A DNA stretch of 64,000 bases. It comes from Apis mellifera (Eukaryota; Arthropoda; Insecta; Hymenoptera; Apidae). Below the pieces are notes generated by a model. It was not told the origin of the DNA. It did not search any database and saw only the letters and a list, made by a program, of their open reading frames with translations. The position numbers and the translations under genes are program-made. Positions 48,001-61,429 of this stretch are shown one piece after another. The DNA lies in NCBI RefSeq assembly GCF_003254395.2, contig NC_037648.1, forward strand, positions 13,206,330-13,270,329, in the 5' to 3' direction. The first letter of the stretch is position 1. Every line of letters starts with the position of its first letter.

Positions 48001-51000
48001 AATTCTTCTATCGACGATTCTCGGTTCCTTCCTAAAGTTTCGAAACAAATTCTTCCTTCGTTCGAGTGTGTATCGCGATTCTACGGTGTTTGTTTTGTCT
48101 GTTCAAATATCATCGGGATTATATACATCGTTTAAACGAGGGAGCGCGTCTATGAGCGTTACAATGAGCGCGCATATGCACGCACGCCTTCGACTCGAAC
48201 GAGTTTTCAAAACACGACGAGAATCTCTCGTTTCCACGTGGTGGGTCCTCGTAAAACGCGTGCGCGACGGTTAACGTGTTCGTTCGAATGTTAACACGTA
48301 GCAAGCAGTCGCGTAGATACGTTTATTTCAATTTTTCTTTCGATCCCCTTCTCGTTCGAATTTCTCGAATTAGCAAGATACGAGGAATTTTTTCCTTCTT
48401 ATCGTTAAAAAATGATTAACGATATACACTTTTGAATGAAAATTTTTAATTATTACGTTTGTTATTAAACGAACTTTAATCTACACAACAGTTTCAAGAA
48501 ATATTTTTTAATCGAATATTATTCATTTCCCGGCGAGCGGACTTTTTCCATTACAGCGAATGAAACGTAGGTTGGCGCCAATCCACGGATGCGCGTGGAT
48601 CGGGCTTCGTTGTTGGGGCCCGTCGAGTTTTGTGTGCCAACAAGCTAAATACGTTTCACGGATGGCCGCCTTCGATCAATGCAGCCCGATTCGACGAGTG
48701 CGTGCACTCGTAAGAACTTGCTCGGCCAAGCGGACCAAGGGGGGGGACCACCAGTCGTACACCGGTGTATACCTTTCAGCTTTCCCTGGTAGGCGTCGAT
48801 TAAGATGACGCTCGTGTCTCCTCGAGGCTGGCAAAACGGCAACGCCTCTCCCGATCGAGAGATTCATTGGAGCATCTTTACATATATATTATTGGAAATA
48901 CTTTGAAATATATATACATTTAACAGGTATTTTTTAAAATACTATGCTCGTGCAATCGCATATCGCTTTTTACTTTAGTTTATTATAAGATACAATGAAC
49001 GATGTATGTACGACACGGAATATTGTTTAGACACTGTGTTTCGCTGGTAACGTCGCAACCTGTTCATTCGACAGATGTCTCTTCCTTCGCATACTTTTTT
49101 CTTCCACGTCGACCGCCTCGGAACAGTTTTAAATAATTGCTACATATACTTTGATACTTTCAAGAGAACTACTTGTTGAATCGAGCCATTCTTCTCGTTC
49201 CTCGGGCAAAGACGAAGAAGAAGGGGCTCATTAGTGAACGTGGATAGGCACCTGCCTGCGCGATGTCATAATTTATGAGGGTGAACGGGAAGCAGGGTAA
49301 CGATTAGGTAATAAATAGTAGGAGAGGCCTATCCTTCCTCCGTCTCCCTCGCTCTCGCTCTCCCACTCGTCGCGCGTATTCGTTTCCATTCGACTCGGGG
49401 GAGTGAATTAATAAAAAGACCCCCGGCTGCTCCTCGCCGCACAGATGTCGCCCCTCCGCGAAGGGGGTGTCTCTTTTATTTTTATTGCCAAGGGTTAATA
49501 GAATAGTTTGCATTCTCCGAATGTCAGAATACAAAGCGTACATACGTATGTAAGGACAATAATTATTTATCTTATCAAGAAATGTAAATGATAATCGAAA
49601 ATAAATTCCAGAAACGAAGAGAGGATCGTTTTAAAAAAAGAAGAAGAAGAAGGGTTTGATAAAGACTCGTGTAACGACCGGGTTAATAGTTTTCCTTGGG
49701 TTTCGCGCGTCGAGTGGCCACACGTGCGCGTTTATCGGCCCTGATTTATGGTTCTTTTCCGCGGCGTTCCACGCTCCGTTTCAACACCCTCCTCCTTGTT
49801 TTGCATTTAACGGGGGCGGGATTTTGAATAACGAATGGAACGCTCCACGTGGCGTTTCGTGTAATTGCGATTGAAGCAAGGTGAACAAAAAGGGGAAGGG
49901 TGGATAATTTATTTTTTTTTTTTTCATTAATCTTTCTTTCACAAATTTTTGCTACAATTCTTAAAAATTTCATTCTATTCGATCGAATTTGAAAAAGAAA
50001 ATGATTCAAGCAAGAAATGTCTTTATTTTTCTTTTTATAAACAGCTTAATAAATTTAAATTTCTTACAATTTTCTAACGTATCTCAACGTAAAAAAAAAA
50101 AGAACGTGGATGATAAATCTTTTTTTCCTCTTTTCCGACAAAGAAGGCGATTGGTCACGGAAAATTTGGAAACCGGCCGATTTTCTTGCTCGATGAACTC
50201 GATCGAAGGAAGGAACGAATCGCGGAACGAGGAACGAGAAACGGGCAAAGGGAAACGCACCCCGTCCGTGATTCTCGACTTTCCGGATCGGGGTTGAAGA
50301 GGAGGAGAATTTTTTCCTAACCCTTCGAAAGTTCGATTCTTCCGATCGAGCGCGCAACCCTTTACGGTGCCCGGAATCGAGTTAACCAGGTGATAGAATG
50401 ACGTGTCGTTGCGGAAAATCGAGCAACCGGAGAACTTCCGGCCGATTTCACGACAACTCCGTGAAACGGTCGATCGTTCCTTTTTTTTTTCCTTTCCAAT
50501 ACGCCACGATTTCGAGAAATGGATTAATTAATTGGAAATTCTCTTTCCGTCCATAAATCTGTGTGTTTGGAACATTTATATTTTCTTTTGAAAAAATTAT
50601 TAATTTACGAAGATATATATTATTATTACACAATTGATAAGTTTGAAAAAAAGATTGTCCGGAGTGAAAGAGAACAAGAAAAGAAGAAAGATGCAGACAG
50701 GTATAAGAAGGCTTGCGCGAAATGATTAGCATGTCACTTAATTCGCCGTAGCACGTAGCCCGTTCCACGACATTTATTTAAATTTTACGCTGCTCCCCGT
50801 TGCAGATGCGGACTGGAAAGGGGTACAACATCCGTGAAATCGCGAGGACAAAAGGCCGCGTATCTCGTCGTGTACGTTCGGCAACCTAATTGCCTCGTCC
50901 TTCGAGATATTAATTTTCGTTTCGTAACCCTCCTCAACGAGCCTGTTTAGTTTAATTTATCAAAGATGGGAAAAAAAAGAAAAGAAAGATGTAAAGAAAA

Positions 51001-54000
51001 AAGTAAAAAAGTTTTATCGAAGAATGATCAATGGACGAAACTAATTTTCTTCATAGAACGCGCAATGTTTATTTTAATTGAATTTCCATCCGTGCTCGAG
51101 GCGACCCTCGTATCGAATCCCAAGGATTCCATGCGATCTTCGATTCTGCGGGGCTTAGAGAGAACATAACCTATCTCTCTCTACTTCTCTCGCATACTCA
51201 GGTGTCCGCTCCCACAGGATTGATCCAGGGATGCGTTCGAGTGTTTGACGTTCGCATTACGCCGAAATCCACTCGTTCCTCGACACGTATTCACGACGGA
51301 AAGGAAAAAAACGATCTATCGCGCGATCAAGACGATATTTGATCGAACAGGATCATTGAATCGCTAGATTTCTAATAAAAATGTTGGAAAGGTACGTTAT
51401 TAAAGAAGAAAGATGGTGTAGCAATTTCTCAAATCGTTTGTTTCGATCTTTATTTTGTCTTTACCTTTATTTTGTATTCGACTGGTGTTTCAGAATATGG
51501 CGCATCTTTAACGTCGAAATTGTCGGAACGAAAACCAGTTTTGACACTAATGAGAACAGTATTTTTAGTATTTCTTTTCGATAATAAAAAAAGTAATATA
51601 TGCCGAAAATGCTCCTCTTACGTCTTGTATCATTGTTATCACACACGAAAAACCGCACAGAATCGAACGAATTTTTCTTATAAATAACCAATGAACTGCC
51701 AACTCTCGAAATATATAATAACAACACGGTTTAGAATGAAGTTGGCTGGATAAACGTTCGACTAGCGACACTCGTGTGAAAGAACGAAATTACTTTAGAT
51801 ATAACCTAATATATATAAATAGTATCCAGTGGAAATAGATTTCCAAGATAAAATATCAACGAGGACGAATTGGGAACGAGTGTAATATCGAGGTGATATT
51901 TTTTAAATCGCGCAGGGTGGAAGGAAAGAAAAGAAAAGAAATTCGTGCGTGGAAAGACGGAGAATTGATTGAAATAAATATCGGCCTCCCTTCCGTGGAA
52001 AAAAAAGAAAAAAGAGGAAACCGACGTGGAAGTTCACGGGGCCCCCGGATTGAAATCCACGCACGGCTTATCCCGGCTTATTTCGGCTTATCCCAATCAT
52101 TTCTGCCCCGCTCGCCTCTCCTTCCTGGTGCCAATTACGTCAAATCAACGTCACGGGACAATGCGTATGCGCGACGCGTGCACGTTGCAGGTACCGAGAT
52201 ATCTAAGGTAAGCGGGCAATGTCGATCGATCGATAAAACAGGGGGAGGGGGACCATTTCCATTCATCCCTTTTTTCTTTCTTTCTTTCTTTTTTTTCTTT
52301 TCTCATCTCTTTGCTCGGGATTCGGTTGGAAATTCTCAAAGTAGTGGACGAGAATTTCTCTTTCGAATCAGTTCTTTTTATTTTTTATTAAAAATTCGAT
52401 ATTTTGATCTTGGCGATGAACGAAATGGAAAGAGAGGTTAAAGTTATTTTTGAAATTCTTAATGTTTCTCTTTTGTTAAAAAATACGCATGAACGAACGA
52501 ATCAACGACGAGAGTGTTTAGTAAGGGACGATAAAGATCTTGGCTTATGGACGATAAATCCTCCATATACGGTGACTTTAAACAACCTTTCGTTTTCCCC
52601 GCACGAAATCGAAATCGCATTGAAAGCGGCGATTTGCATATCGCAGTGTCACGAGCGACCCTTGTTCTACGCCACCCAAGGAACATCTGCATCATAAAGA
52701 GCGCAGAAGTGCAAAGTGGATTACGCGGTAATGGATAGGCCCGCGGATCGATCCTATTAGACTGCTCAACGATCTGCCTACGGATAAAGATAATTCGGCC
52801 AGCGGCGAAGCAGCCGGTGTGTGAAACGACATACGTTTCTCAAATACGTAATTCAATTCACGATATTCACGATACCTTTTGTTTCTTTTCAAATTTCACG
52901 TCGAGATTTTAATGTATTAATCCTCGTACAGATTAAACTTTTCACAATTCCTTCGAAAGAAGATTGCTCTTAAACGAGGGAAGGGGGGAACGAAAAGAGA
53001 GAATCTCGCAGAAGCACGGATCGAACACGCGTCTGGGACGGTAAACACAGGGCCTCGTGGAGGGGGAACCGTTCGTTAGAGAAGAATCGGGCGGAGAGGG
53101 GGCAAACATTACGATGTGTGTTGCGTATACCTTTTCTGCGCATACGAATCTAATTGGCACTAATTTCCCGGGACCTGTTCCGGGAGAAGCGCAAACAAGG
53201 AATAACGGGGATACGCTCAATCGGTCGCACAATATTGACCCTACCTACGAACAGGGAGGAACGAATGGAACATAATACTCGCCACCCCCGCACGGCAAAC
53301 GAGCTGCCAAAGCGTTCCATTCATCCAGCACGAGTATTGACAGCCGGTCATTAGAAACGAGCGGCGGAAAGTACAGAGAGGTGGTCGGTTTCCATTCCAA
53401 GCGATCGTTTCGAAACCGACGCGAACAACGAGTCTGGACAACTCGATTATTATTATCGGAGGGAATGATTTTTTTTTTTTACGGTAACGACATTATTATT
53501 GGTTTTGCCCGATTGAAAATAATAAAATTTAATTATTAGGCATTTCTCGAATTTTATACGAGTAGAAACTGCAGTAATCTAGAAGAAATGGAAAATTTAT
53601 TCTCGAACGAAATTCACTCGATCGAAGTGTTGTGTTCGAAAAATAATAGATAATCGAATTTTCGTAAATCTGAGTAGATCGAAATAGGAGAGAAAAAAAA
53701 TTGGACGAGTGAAAATTGCAGAGATGTAAAGAAGAAACGTTGACTATCGAAGTGTCGGATATATTTTCGTATCCAAAATTAGCTACGAAAATTATTCGAA
53801 ATACGCCCACGCCCGGTAGCGGATCACTCTGGACGGAACGTAAGCCTCGTAACGCGATACTGTGTGCTACCTGAGCCCTGAATTCTGTGTGTCTGTCTGC
53901 GCGTCAGGGCCTTGGAAACGTCAGTCCGGCTTTTCGACTCTTGACTTTGACTGACGTCCGTTATTGGGCCGATCGAAACGGTTCGACGTTTCGCGAGATT

Positions 54001-54088
54001 GAACGATCTTTCGAGGGTTTATCGGCAGAGCATCTGCCTGCCTCTGGAATCGGGGGTTCCACACATCGGATCATCGATTATAATACGG

Positions 54089-54090
<2 letters not shown>
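45016..54090. other. Gene-poor CpG-containing region
   Basis: About 9 kb without a convincing gene on either strand. Open frames are short, overlap one another and carry no recognisable domains. It alternates AT-rich stretches with GC-rich patches (about 45370-45520, 46680-46950, 48560-48850, 49220-49460 and 52020-52260). One strong acceptor-like site with a 46-codon frame is at 51202-51342 (see findings). It may be intergenic or a large intron. Confidence 0.5.
45385..45470. repeat. Alternating purine-pyrimidine tract
   Basis: GCGCGTCGCGCGCGCACG and then GCGCGCATGCGCGCCCACG, running into ACGTACACAC repeats, make about 85 bp of largely alternating purine-pyrimidine sequence, a composition able to adopt left-handed DNA. 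Confidence 0.7.

Positions 54091-54121
<31 letters not shown>
54091..54121. repeat. TA dinucleotide microsatellite
   Basis: A TA run of about 31 bases in a GC-balanced background. Confidence 0.9.
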
Positions 54122-54125
<4 letters not shown>

Positions 54126-56330
54126 AACGTCTCTCTAAATCGCCAATTTATTCGTACGTTTGCTGCGCGCAAACACTTTTGGGATGGAATTAATTTTCGA
54201 AATTTTAGAATCGGTGAAAGGAGAGAAAGAAAAAGAAATTGAATCGAATTGTGTTTTCTCGAGCGTTTTGCAAGCCAATGCTACGTGACAAACGGATTGT
54301 CATAGTCGACTGGCTGCCAGTCGATACTAAGCATGACGATGGAAACCTCCGCGGTCAATGAGCCATCTCCCGTCGGAGAAACACCGTTCAACGACACGTT
54401 TGAAAGACCGAGTATCGTGAACACGTATTCTCTTCATTTTTCAAATTTTTTTTTTCTAATCTCTTCCACATCGATTAAATATCCATTATCAAAATTCCTA
54501 CACCTTATCGATATTACCATCGACAGGTAACACGTACAAGAAAATAAAACATTTCTCCTCGACAAAACAAAAACGAATCAGCGAAAAAGTCACTAGGACG
54601 TATTCGAACCTAGGAACCTCGCTTCGAACGAACGAATCGTCCCGTAGTGGCGTGCTCCAGGATATGAATATTTGGAAGCGAGGAGAGGGGAGGGGGACAC
54701 GTGGCGAGCGATTCAGTGCAGCAGGGGGTGGCGTACTCCTCTGTGAACGGGCCGACCTTTGAACGTTGTCGCAGCCTTAGCCCTCCGCCCTTAAGCCCTC
54801 GGTAATTGCCAGCATCACGGGGGATCTAGGCGGCCGATCCACGCGAATCGGTGCGACTGCGTTTAATTACACGTCACGTACCGTTCAAACAGGCGACGTC
54901 TCTATTATCCTTCGTTTCAATATATATATATATATACGTATTTGGACCAATAAAAAAAAAAAACTCGAGCTTCCCCCGTTTCTTTCTTTTTTGTTGTTCC
55001 AGCATTTTTCGCGTAAATTGACACGATTTCTCGACGTAAAGAGAAAATCTTTTTTCGTATTTTAATTGGGAAAGGACTCGAGTTTAAAAATTAATCGAGT
55101 AGCAAGTATTTTTTTTTATGATTGAACTCTCGAAATTTCGAATATTTCCAGAAAATGTAAGGAAACTTGATTTCGAAATGTTTAAAAGTTGAAAACGAGG
55201 GAAATTATAAGGAAGGAGATTTTGATTTTAAAATTATCCCAGCGAGATGGAAAATTGAAGCCGATATTCCGCCGCGATACGCCTCGCGTTGTATAATGTT
55301 TCTTCTCCCCCTCCCCCTTCCTCTCCTTTCTTTTTCAGCTGGGAGCGAAGGAATAAAAAGGGCGAAACATCACGATCGTGCGGTCGGAATTCTGCGGTCT
55401 GGCTTGCGATATTCGCGGCTTCGAGAGGAGACCGCAAAGACAATCGAGATGGCTCCTCTCGAACGTTCATCTCGACTTTTACCACGCCCGGACGTGCACC
55501 GTTAACTTTTCGTATTTCGTATTCCGTGTTTTTCACGCGTCTCCCAAAAAAAAAGAAAAAGAAAAAAGAAAATATACCGATACCTCCAAACGCACAAAGT
55601 TACTTAGACGAGGAGAGATCCTTCTCTTATTCTCTTCTCGAGAGAAAAGGTGTCGTCGAAAGGCGGAAGTGAAGCTTTTAGAAAGAAGAGAGAGAGAGAG
55701 AGAGAGAAAAAAAAAGAGCAAGGCACGTTTTCCCTTTTCCACGTTTTATAATCCGCGAGCTGGAAAGGGGTACCCTTATTGTACGACATAATTTACTGTC
55801 TGCAAACAGACGGGGCGTCGATGTAAAACATGTGCAAACACGAGCCGGATTATAGCGATGCGAGCGTCTCTCGCCTCGTTTTCTACGTGTCGTTCTCGAT
55901 TGAATGGAAACGGGGATTTATTTCGAGCCGTGTAAAATGACTCGAGTTGAATTGAGTCGTACGTACATCTATATATGTATATGTGTGTGTGTGCGTGCGT
56001 CCTCTTCACGTTTCACTCTCGCATCGAGGAGCGTCGTTTTTCAGGTAGGTGAAGCATCCACTATTTTTCCCGTTCGAGATAATGGCGGAGCGTAATTTAA
56101 TCGAATCCGATTGGATGGATCCGTTTCTCGAAAGATACGTTCCTCGAGTTTGGAAGGACGAGGGATCTCTTTTATTACGATTTTCAAACTTTCCAAGATC
56201 CTCGATTTAAAAAAAGGTATCTGATTTGTAGAATTTTTAAGAAAGAGTCTCTAATTTTGGGAATTAAAAAATAAGATTAAAATGAAAAAAGAAAAATTTA
56301 CTAATTTTCCACGGATTGATGAATTTAAAA
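54122..56330. other. Gene-poor region, no gene seen
   Basis: No coding exon was supported. It contains a GC-rich patch at about 54690-54910, a GA run near 55690-55706, and GT/TA runs near 55970-56000. Short open frames overlap in several registers and are judged spurious. Confidence 0.5.
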
Positions 56331-56339
56331 ATAGATATC

Positions 56340-58030
56340 AAATTTGTATGATGCAAAAATTCTTTTTAGAGTTCTTAAGAAAGTTAGAATCTCTAATTTT
56401 GGGAATTTATTTATTAAATTTATTAATGAATTTAAAAATAGAAAATATCAAATTTATATGATGCAAAAATTCCTTTTAGAATTCTTAAACTCTCTAATTT
56501 TGGGAATTTATTTATTAAATTTATTAATGAATTTAAAAATAGATATCAAATTTATATGATGCAAAAATTTTTTTTAGAATTCTTAAACTCTCTAATTTTG
56601 GGAATTTATTTATTAAATTTATTAATGAATTTAGAAATAGATATCAAATTTGTATGCAAAAATTCTTTTTAGAATTCTTAAGAAAGTTCTTAAGAATCTC
56701 TAATTTTAGGAATCGAAGGATAAGATTAAAATGAAAAAAGAAAAATTTTCTACGAAATTTGTTTATTTAATTAAAAATAGATATCAAATTTGTATGATGC
56801 AAAAATTCTTTTTAGAGTTCTTAAGAAAGTTAGAATCTCTAATTTTGGGAATTTATTTATTAAATTTATTAATGAATTTAAAAATAGATATCAAATTTGT
56901 ATGATGCAAAAATTCTTTTTATAATTCTTAAGAAAATTAGAATTTTTAATTTTGAGAATTTATTTATTAAATTTATTAATGAATTTAAAAATGGATATCA
57001 AATTTGTATGATGCAAAAATTCTTTTTAGAATTATTAAGAAAATTAGAATTTCTAATTTTGAGAATTGGAGAATAAGATTAAAATGAAAAAAGAAAAATT
57101 TGCTAATAATTTTCTACACGATTTTTCCACCGATTTTTCCACCAGTTTCATCGTTATTTTATTCTTCGATACTAGTCACAGTTGGAATTTGTTTATTAAA
57201 TTAATGAATTTAAAAATAGATATCTAATTTGTATCACACGATGCAAAAATTCTTTTTAGAATTTGAAGAAATGGAATGGAATTTGAAGGATAAGATTAAA
57301 ATGAAAAAAGAAAAATTTGCTAATGATTTTCTATGAAATTTATTTAATTAATGAATTTAAAAATAGATATCAAATTTTTATGATGCAAAAATTCCTTTTA
57401 CAATTCTTAAGAAAATTAGAATCTCTAATTTTGGAAATTTATTTATTAAATTTATTAATGAATTTAAAAATAGATATCAAATTTGTATGATGCAAAAATT
57501 CTTTTTACAATTCTTAAGAAAGTTCTTAAGAATCTCTAATTTTGAGAATTTATTTATTAAATTTATTAATGAATTTAAAAATAGAAAATATCAAATTTGT
57601 ATGATGCAAAAATTTTTTTTACAATTCTTAAGAAAATTTTTAAGAATCTCTAATTTTGGGAATTTATTTATTAAATTTATTAATGAATTTAAAAATGGAT
57701 ATCAAATTTATATGATGCAAAAATTCTTTTTAAAATTCTTAAGAAAGTTAAAAAATCTCTAATTTTGGGAATTGGAGGATAAGATTAAAATGAAAAAAGA
57801 GAAAAATTTGCAAATCGAATTAATAATACTCTTGTTTTGGAAATTTAATTTTGTATTATAATATAAATGAAATTGTAACGGTTTTCTACATTACCGATAG
57901 CAATAATAGCCGCAACACCAGTCTCATCGTTACTTTATTCTTCGACACAGTTGGAATTAATGAATTTAAGAATAGATATCTAATTTGTATCACATGATGT
58001 AAAAATTCTGTTCAATTAATTCTTAAGAAA
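56340..58030. repeat. Tandem array, about 107-bp unit with longer variants
   Basis: The word ATGCAAAAATT recurs at about 56351, 56461, 56559, 56654, 56797, 56904, 57011, 57241, 57383, 57490, 57604 and 57715. The basic period is near 107 bp; longer intervals contain an extra block around GATAAGATTAAAATGAAAAA. A further block with CATCGTTA-TTTATTCTTCGA and CAGTTGGAATT occurs twice (about 57149-57196 and 57926-57960), showing a higher-order arrangement. Open frames inside are repeat translations, not genes. Confidence 0.95.
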
Positions 58031-59850
58031 TAATTTATATAATTTTAAAAATCAGTATATATATATGTAAGAGCGAGAGGAACGAAAGCGCAATTAACGA
58101 GATTCGACGAGGGTCGACGAGGATTAATTGGCGCCTGGGACGAAAGGAGAAGAAAGAGAAAAAGAGGATCCCCCCTCGAAGGGGGGGAAACAATTTCGCG
58201 AGAAGAGAGCAACGAGGGTCGGGCGCGGATCGATACACCGCCGGTTCACCGAGCTTTCCTCCTCCTCCTCCTCCCTGGTAACCATGGTGACGAGATAGCA
58301 ATGGCCGGCGCGGACGTCGCGGCGCCTGCGTCCTCCGCGCTCATTACAATTCAATTTCCCCTCGTGGAAAAAGAAAAAGAGACGGGTTTCCTTGTAACGA
58401 GGAGGCTTGGCCGAGGAGGAAAGATACTCTTCTTCTCGTTGAAAAATTCTCGTCAAAGCAACGAAATAAAAGGTAAAACGCGCTCTCGTACGAACAAACG
58501 AACGTTCTATTCTATACGTTTTCACGGAAAATTTCACGGATCTCGAGAGAGAGGGCGGCGTTGCTCGTTGCTTGCGACGAACGCTCCGTGTTCCGTGGCG
58601 CGAGAAATCAGCGAGAGATCGATCCGTCCATTATTGCGAGACGCCGCGCATCGCTCCCTCCTTTTCCATCCCGTTTTAAGAGGAAGGAAGGAGAGTAGGA
58701 AGAAAGTATCCGTTGCGCATGGCGGAAGATAAAAATCGTTTCGAGGGACGGCTCCCTTTGAAAGCCTATTTTTCCATTCTTCCAACAGATTCTTTCCAAG
58801 ATTTCTCTAATCTCCCTTCAGTTTATTATTCAAGGATATTATTATCTCGAGAAAGGAGAATACCTTTAAAAATCTTGAAACGTATATATATATACATTGT
58901 AACGAGGAAGTAAAAAAGAATCAATCAATCGTACAAGATATTAAAGTCTAATTAAATCGTGACTCGGAGGGAAACGATTATATCGTATAAAATTAATTCG
59001 AATTCAGGGGTGGGCTTGCTTATTACGTAAGCTGCATACGACTTGATTTTCTCTCTGTCAAAGAAGATAAAAAATTGGAAAGAAGGGATTGCGAGCGACA
59101 GGTTCAGGGTGCACGATCATCGATAAGTGGTAATTGATTTCACGCCCCTTGATTTACGACCGGGCCGGCACAAAACCTCGCTTTTGGGGTAAAAATCCAA
59201 CGAATCCAACCCCATCGTTCCTTCCATCTTAACTGTCGACATGTGTTACCCCTTCTGCTCCCCCCGGAATGGGGTTTCGAAATTTCCATCTTTATCGGCA
59301 AAAAAACTTTGTCCACGTCACCAACGCTTCGTTCGAATAATAATAATAATATTCTTCGCTCTTCGAATTTTTAAGAAACCGGAGGAATTAACGTTAATAA
59401 ATCGAATGCTCCATAGGTTCTTTAATTTTAATTTTTTCCACGGGCTGTTGTGAACGGTCGCGACAGTTATTCAGAGGCCACGGGCCACCGGGCGTGAAAG
59501 CGAGTTTAACGTCGAATAAATCAAAATAAAGGGGGGAGGGGTGGCGTCCCGCCGGGCCAGAGAGATGAGGGGCGCTCGAAAGAGTTACCTGCTCAACGTA
59601 CCCAACTCCTCGTTGAGCGCACGCCTCGCGAGGATCCATGGTGCGTGAGCATCGACCAGTGAAATTTTTATTAACGCTCCCCCCTCGCCTTTCTTACCCG
59701 TCGCAACGGGCGTGAAACGTCAAATATCCCTTTCCTTCCATCAATTTCTAATTTCCAAGATTCGAATAATATTCGTTGACTTAATAAACTGATAAAAATT
59801 TTTATATCCCAAGACACTTGGAATTCGGTGACCAAAGTTTTTCGAGGCAC
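58031..59850. other. CpG-rich patch, no confirmed gene
   Basis: 58.08-58.70 kb is GC- and CpG-rich with a perfect GGTAACCATGGT-type core near 58276 and an ATG in a good context at 58301. 59.45-59.70 kb is also GC-rich, with a minus-strand ATG plus donor site (59589-59639). Neither could be tied to a known protein. Both may be promoter or enhancer sequence. Confidence 0.45.
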
Positions 59851-59869
59851 GGATGACTCTAAATATAAT

Positions 59870-60105
59870 AATATATTATAATAGAATATATTTAAATTTT
59901 AAAAAATTAAATTATGAATATTATTCATGTTTGTTTATTTATGATATAATTAGTATATTTAATTCATATAAGTATATTATTATATAGTAGTATATTAATT
60001 CATATAGTATATTATAATTCATATAATTAGTATAAAAAATTAACTTAAATTTTGAATATTTTTCAATTTTTAAAAATATTTTTAAATAAAAGTTTAATAA
60101 ATATT

Positions 60106-60137
<32 letters not shown>

Positions 60138-60840
60138 AATATTTTATCCTAAATAAAAAAAAAAAGAAAAATATAAATATATGTTTATAATTAATAAAAT
60201 TAATAATAAATTTAAAAAATATTTATAAATATTATAATTTAATTAAATTTATGTTAAAATTTTATACTATAAATATAATTATATAATTATATTATAATAG
60301 AATATATTTAAATTTTAAAAAATTAAATTAAAAAATTAATTATTATACATATTATTCAATTTTTAAAAATATTTTTAAATAAAAGTTTAATAAATATTTA
60401 TATCAATATTTTATCCTAAATAAAAATAAATATTACAAAAAATATAAATATATGTTTATAATTAATAAAATTAATAATAAATTTAAAAAATATTTATAAA
60501 TATTATAATTTAATTAAATTTATATTAAAATTTTATACTATAAATATAATTATATAATTATATTATAATAGAATATATTTAAATTTTAAAAAATTAAATT
60601 AAAAAATTAATTATTATACATATTATTCAATTTTTAAAAATATTTTTAAATAAAAGTTTAATAAATATTTATATTAATATTTTATCCTAAATAAAAATAA
60701 ATATTACAAAAAATATAAATATATGTTTATAATTAATAAAATTAATAATAAATTTAAAAAATATTTATAAATATTATAATTTAATTAAATTTATGTTAAA
60801 ATTTTATACTAATAAATATAATTATAAATTAAATTAAATT
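59870..60840. repeat. AT-rich tandem repeat, about 271-bp unit
   Basis: About three copies of a unit containing TTATCCTAAATAAAA (about 60143, 60411 and 60682) and ATAATAGAATATATTTAAA (about 59878, 60294 and 60566). The last two copies are nearly identical with a 271-272 bp period; the first is more diverged. There are almost no G or C bases. Confidence 0.93.
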
Positions 60841-61429
60841 ATTATATAAACATTATTATTATTATTATTTTATTACAAGATTAAAAATAGATTAATTACT
60901 ACTCGTTCGAGAAACTTTTCATCAATTATTCTTCTCTAATTTATAAATTCTTCGAGCTCAAAGTTTTTTAGTAAGCGAAGGATTGGATTTTGTTTAGAAA
61001 ATTTCAATTTTTGGTCGCGTGAAATGAATTCGTTCGTTCGAGAGAGAGGAACGAAGTTATAGCATAAATTACACGGCGCTAGTTTACGCCGTGGAGTCCA
61101 TTATTACACGCTCGGCTGCCCTTTCTGTTTGCCTTTCCCATGTACCACGGAATAATCCACGATTTCGGCCGACTTGTATCGCGCCTTCGCATTATCCCGA
61201 AACGGGTAAACAGGCCGGCAGGCTGGCCTGGAATCGGCTTAAACGTCGCCGTCTCGCTGGCGGGGCGAGGCGAAAGGGGTCGAACAGGGAACAACACATT
61301 CTCGAAAGCATTTCCTTCAAAGGGAATTTTTCTTCCTTCTGAAAAATTATTATCATTTTTATTGTTGTTGTAACAAAGGGAAGAATGGATAAGATTGTCA
61401 TTAAGAGGAAATGGAAAGTTTCTTTTTAT
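60841..61429. other. Short unique stretch between two arrays
   Basis: About 590 bp with a GC-rich middle (61.07-61.29 kb). No coding exon was supported. Confidence 0.5.

Noticed and set aside
54590..54650. A tRNA-like T-arm on the minus strand (GGTTCGAATACG with CTAGG/CCTAG stem)
   Set aside because: The loop is four bases too long and no D-arm, anticodon arm or acceptor stem fits upstream; at most a tRNA- or SINE-like scrap.
57487..57762. A 91-codon open frame with repeated FLRKFLRISNF peptide
   Set aside because: It is a translation through the 107-bp tandem array; the period is not a multiple of three and neighbouring copies break the frame.
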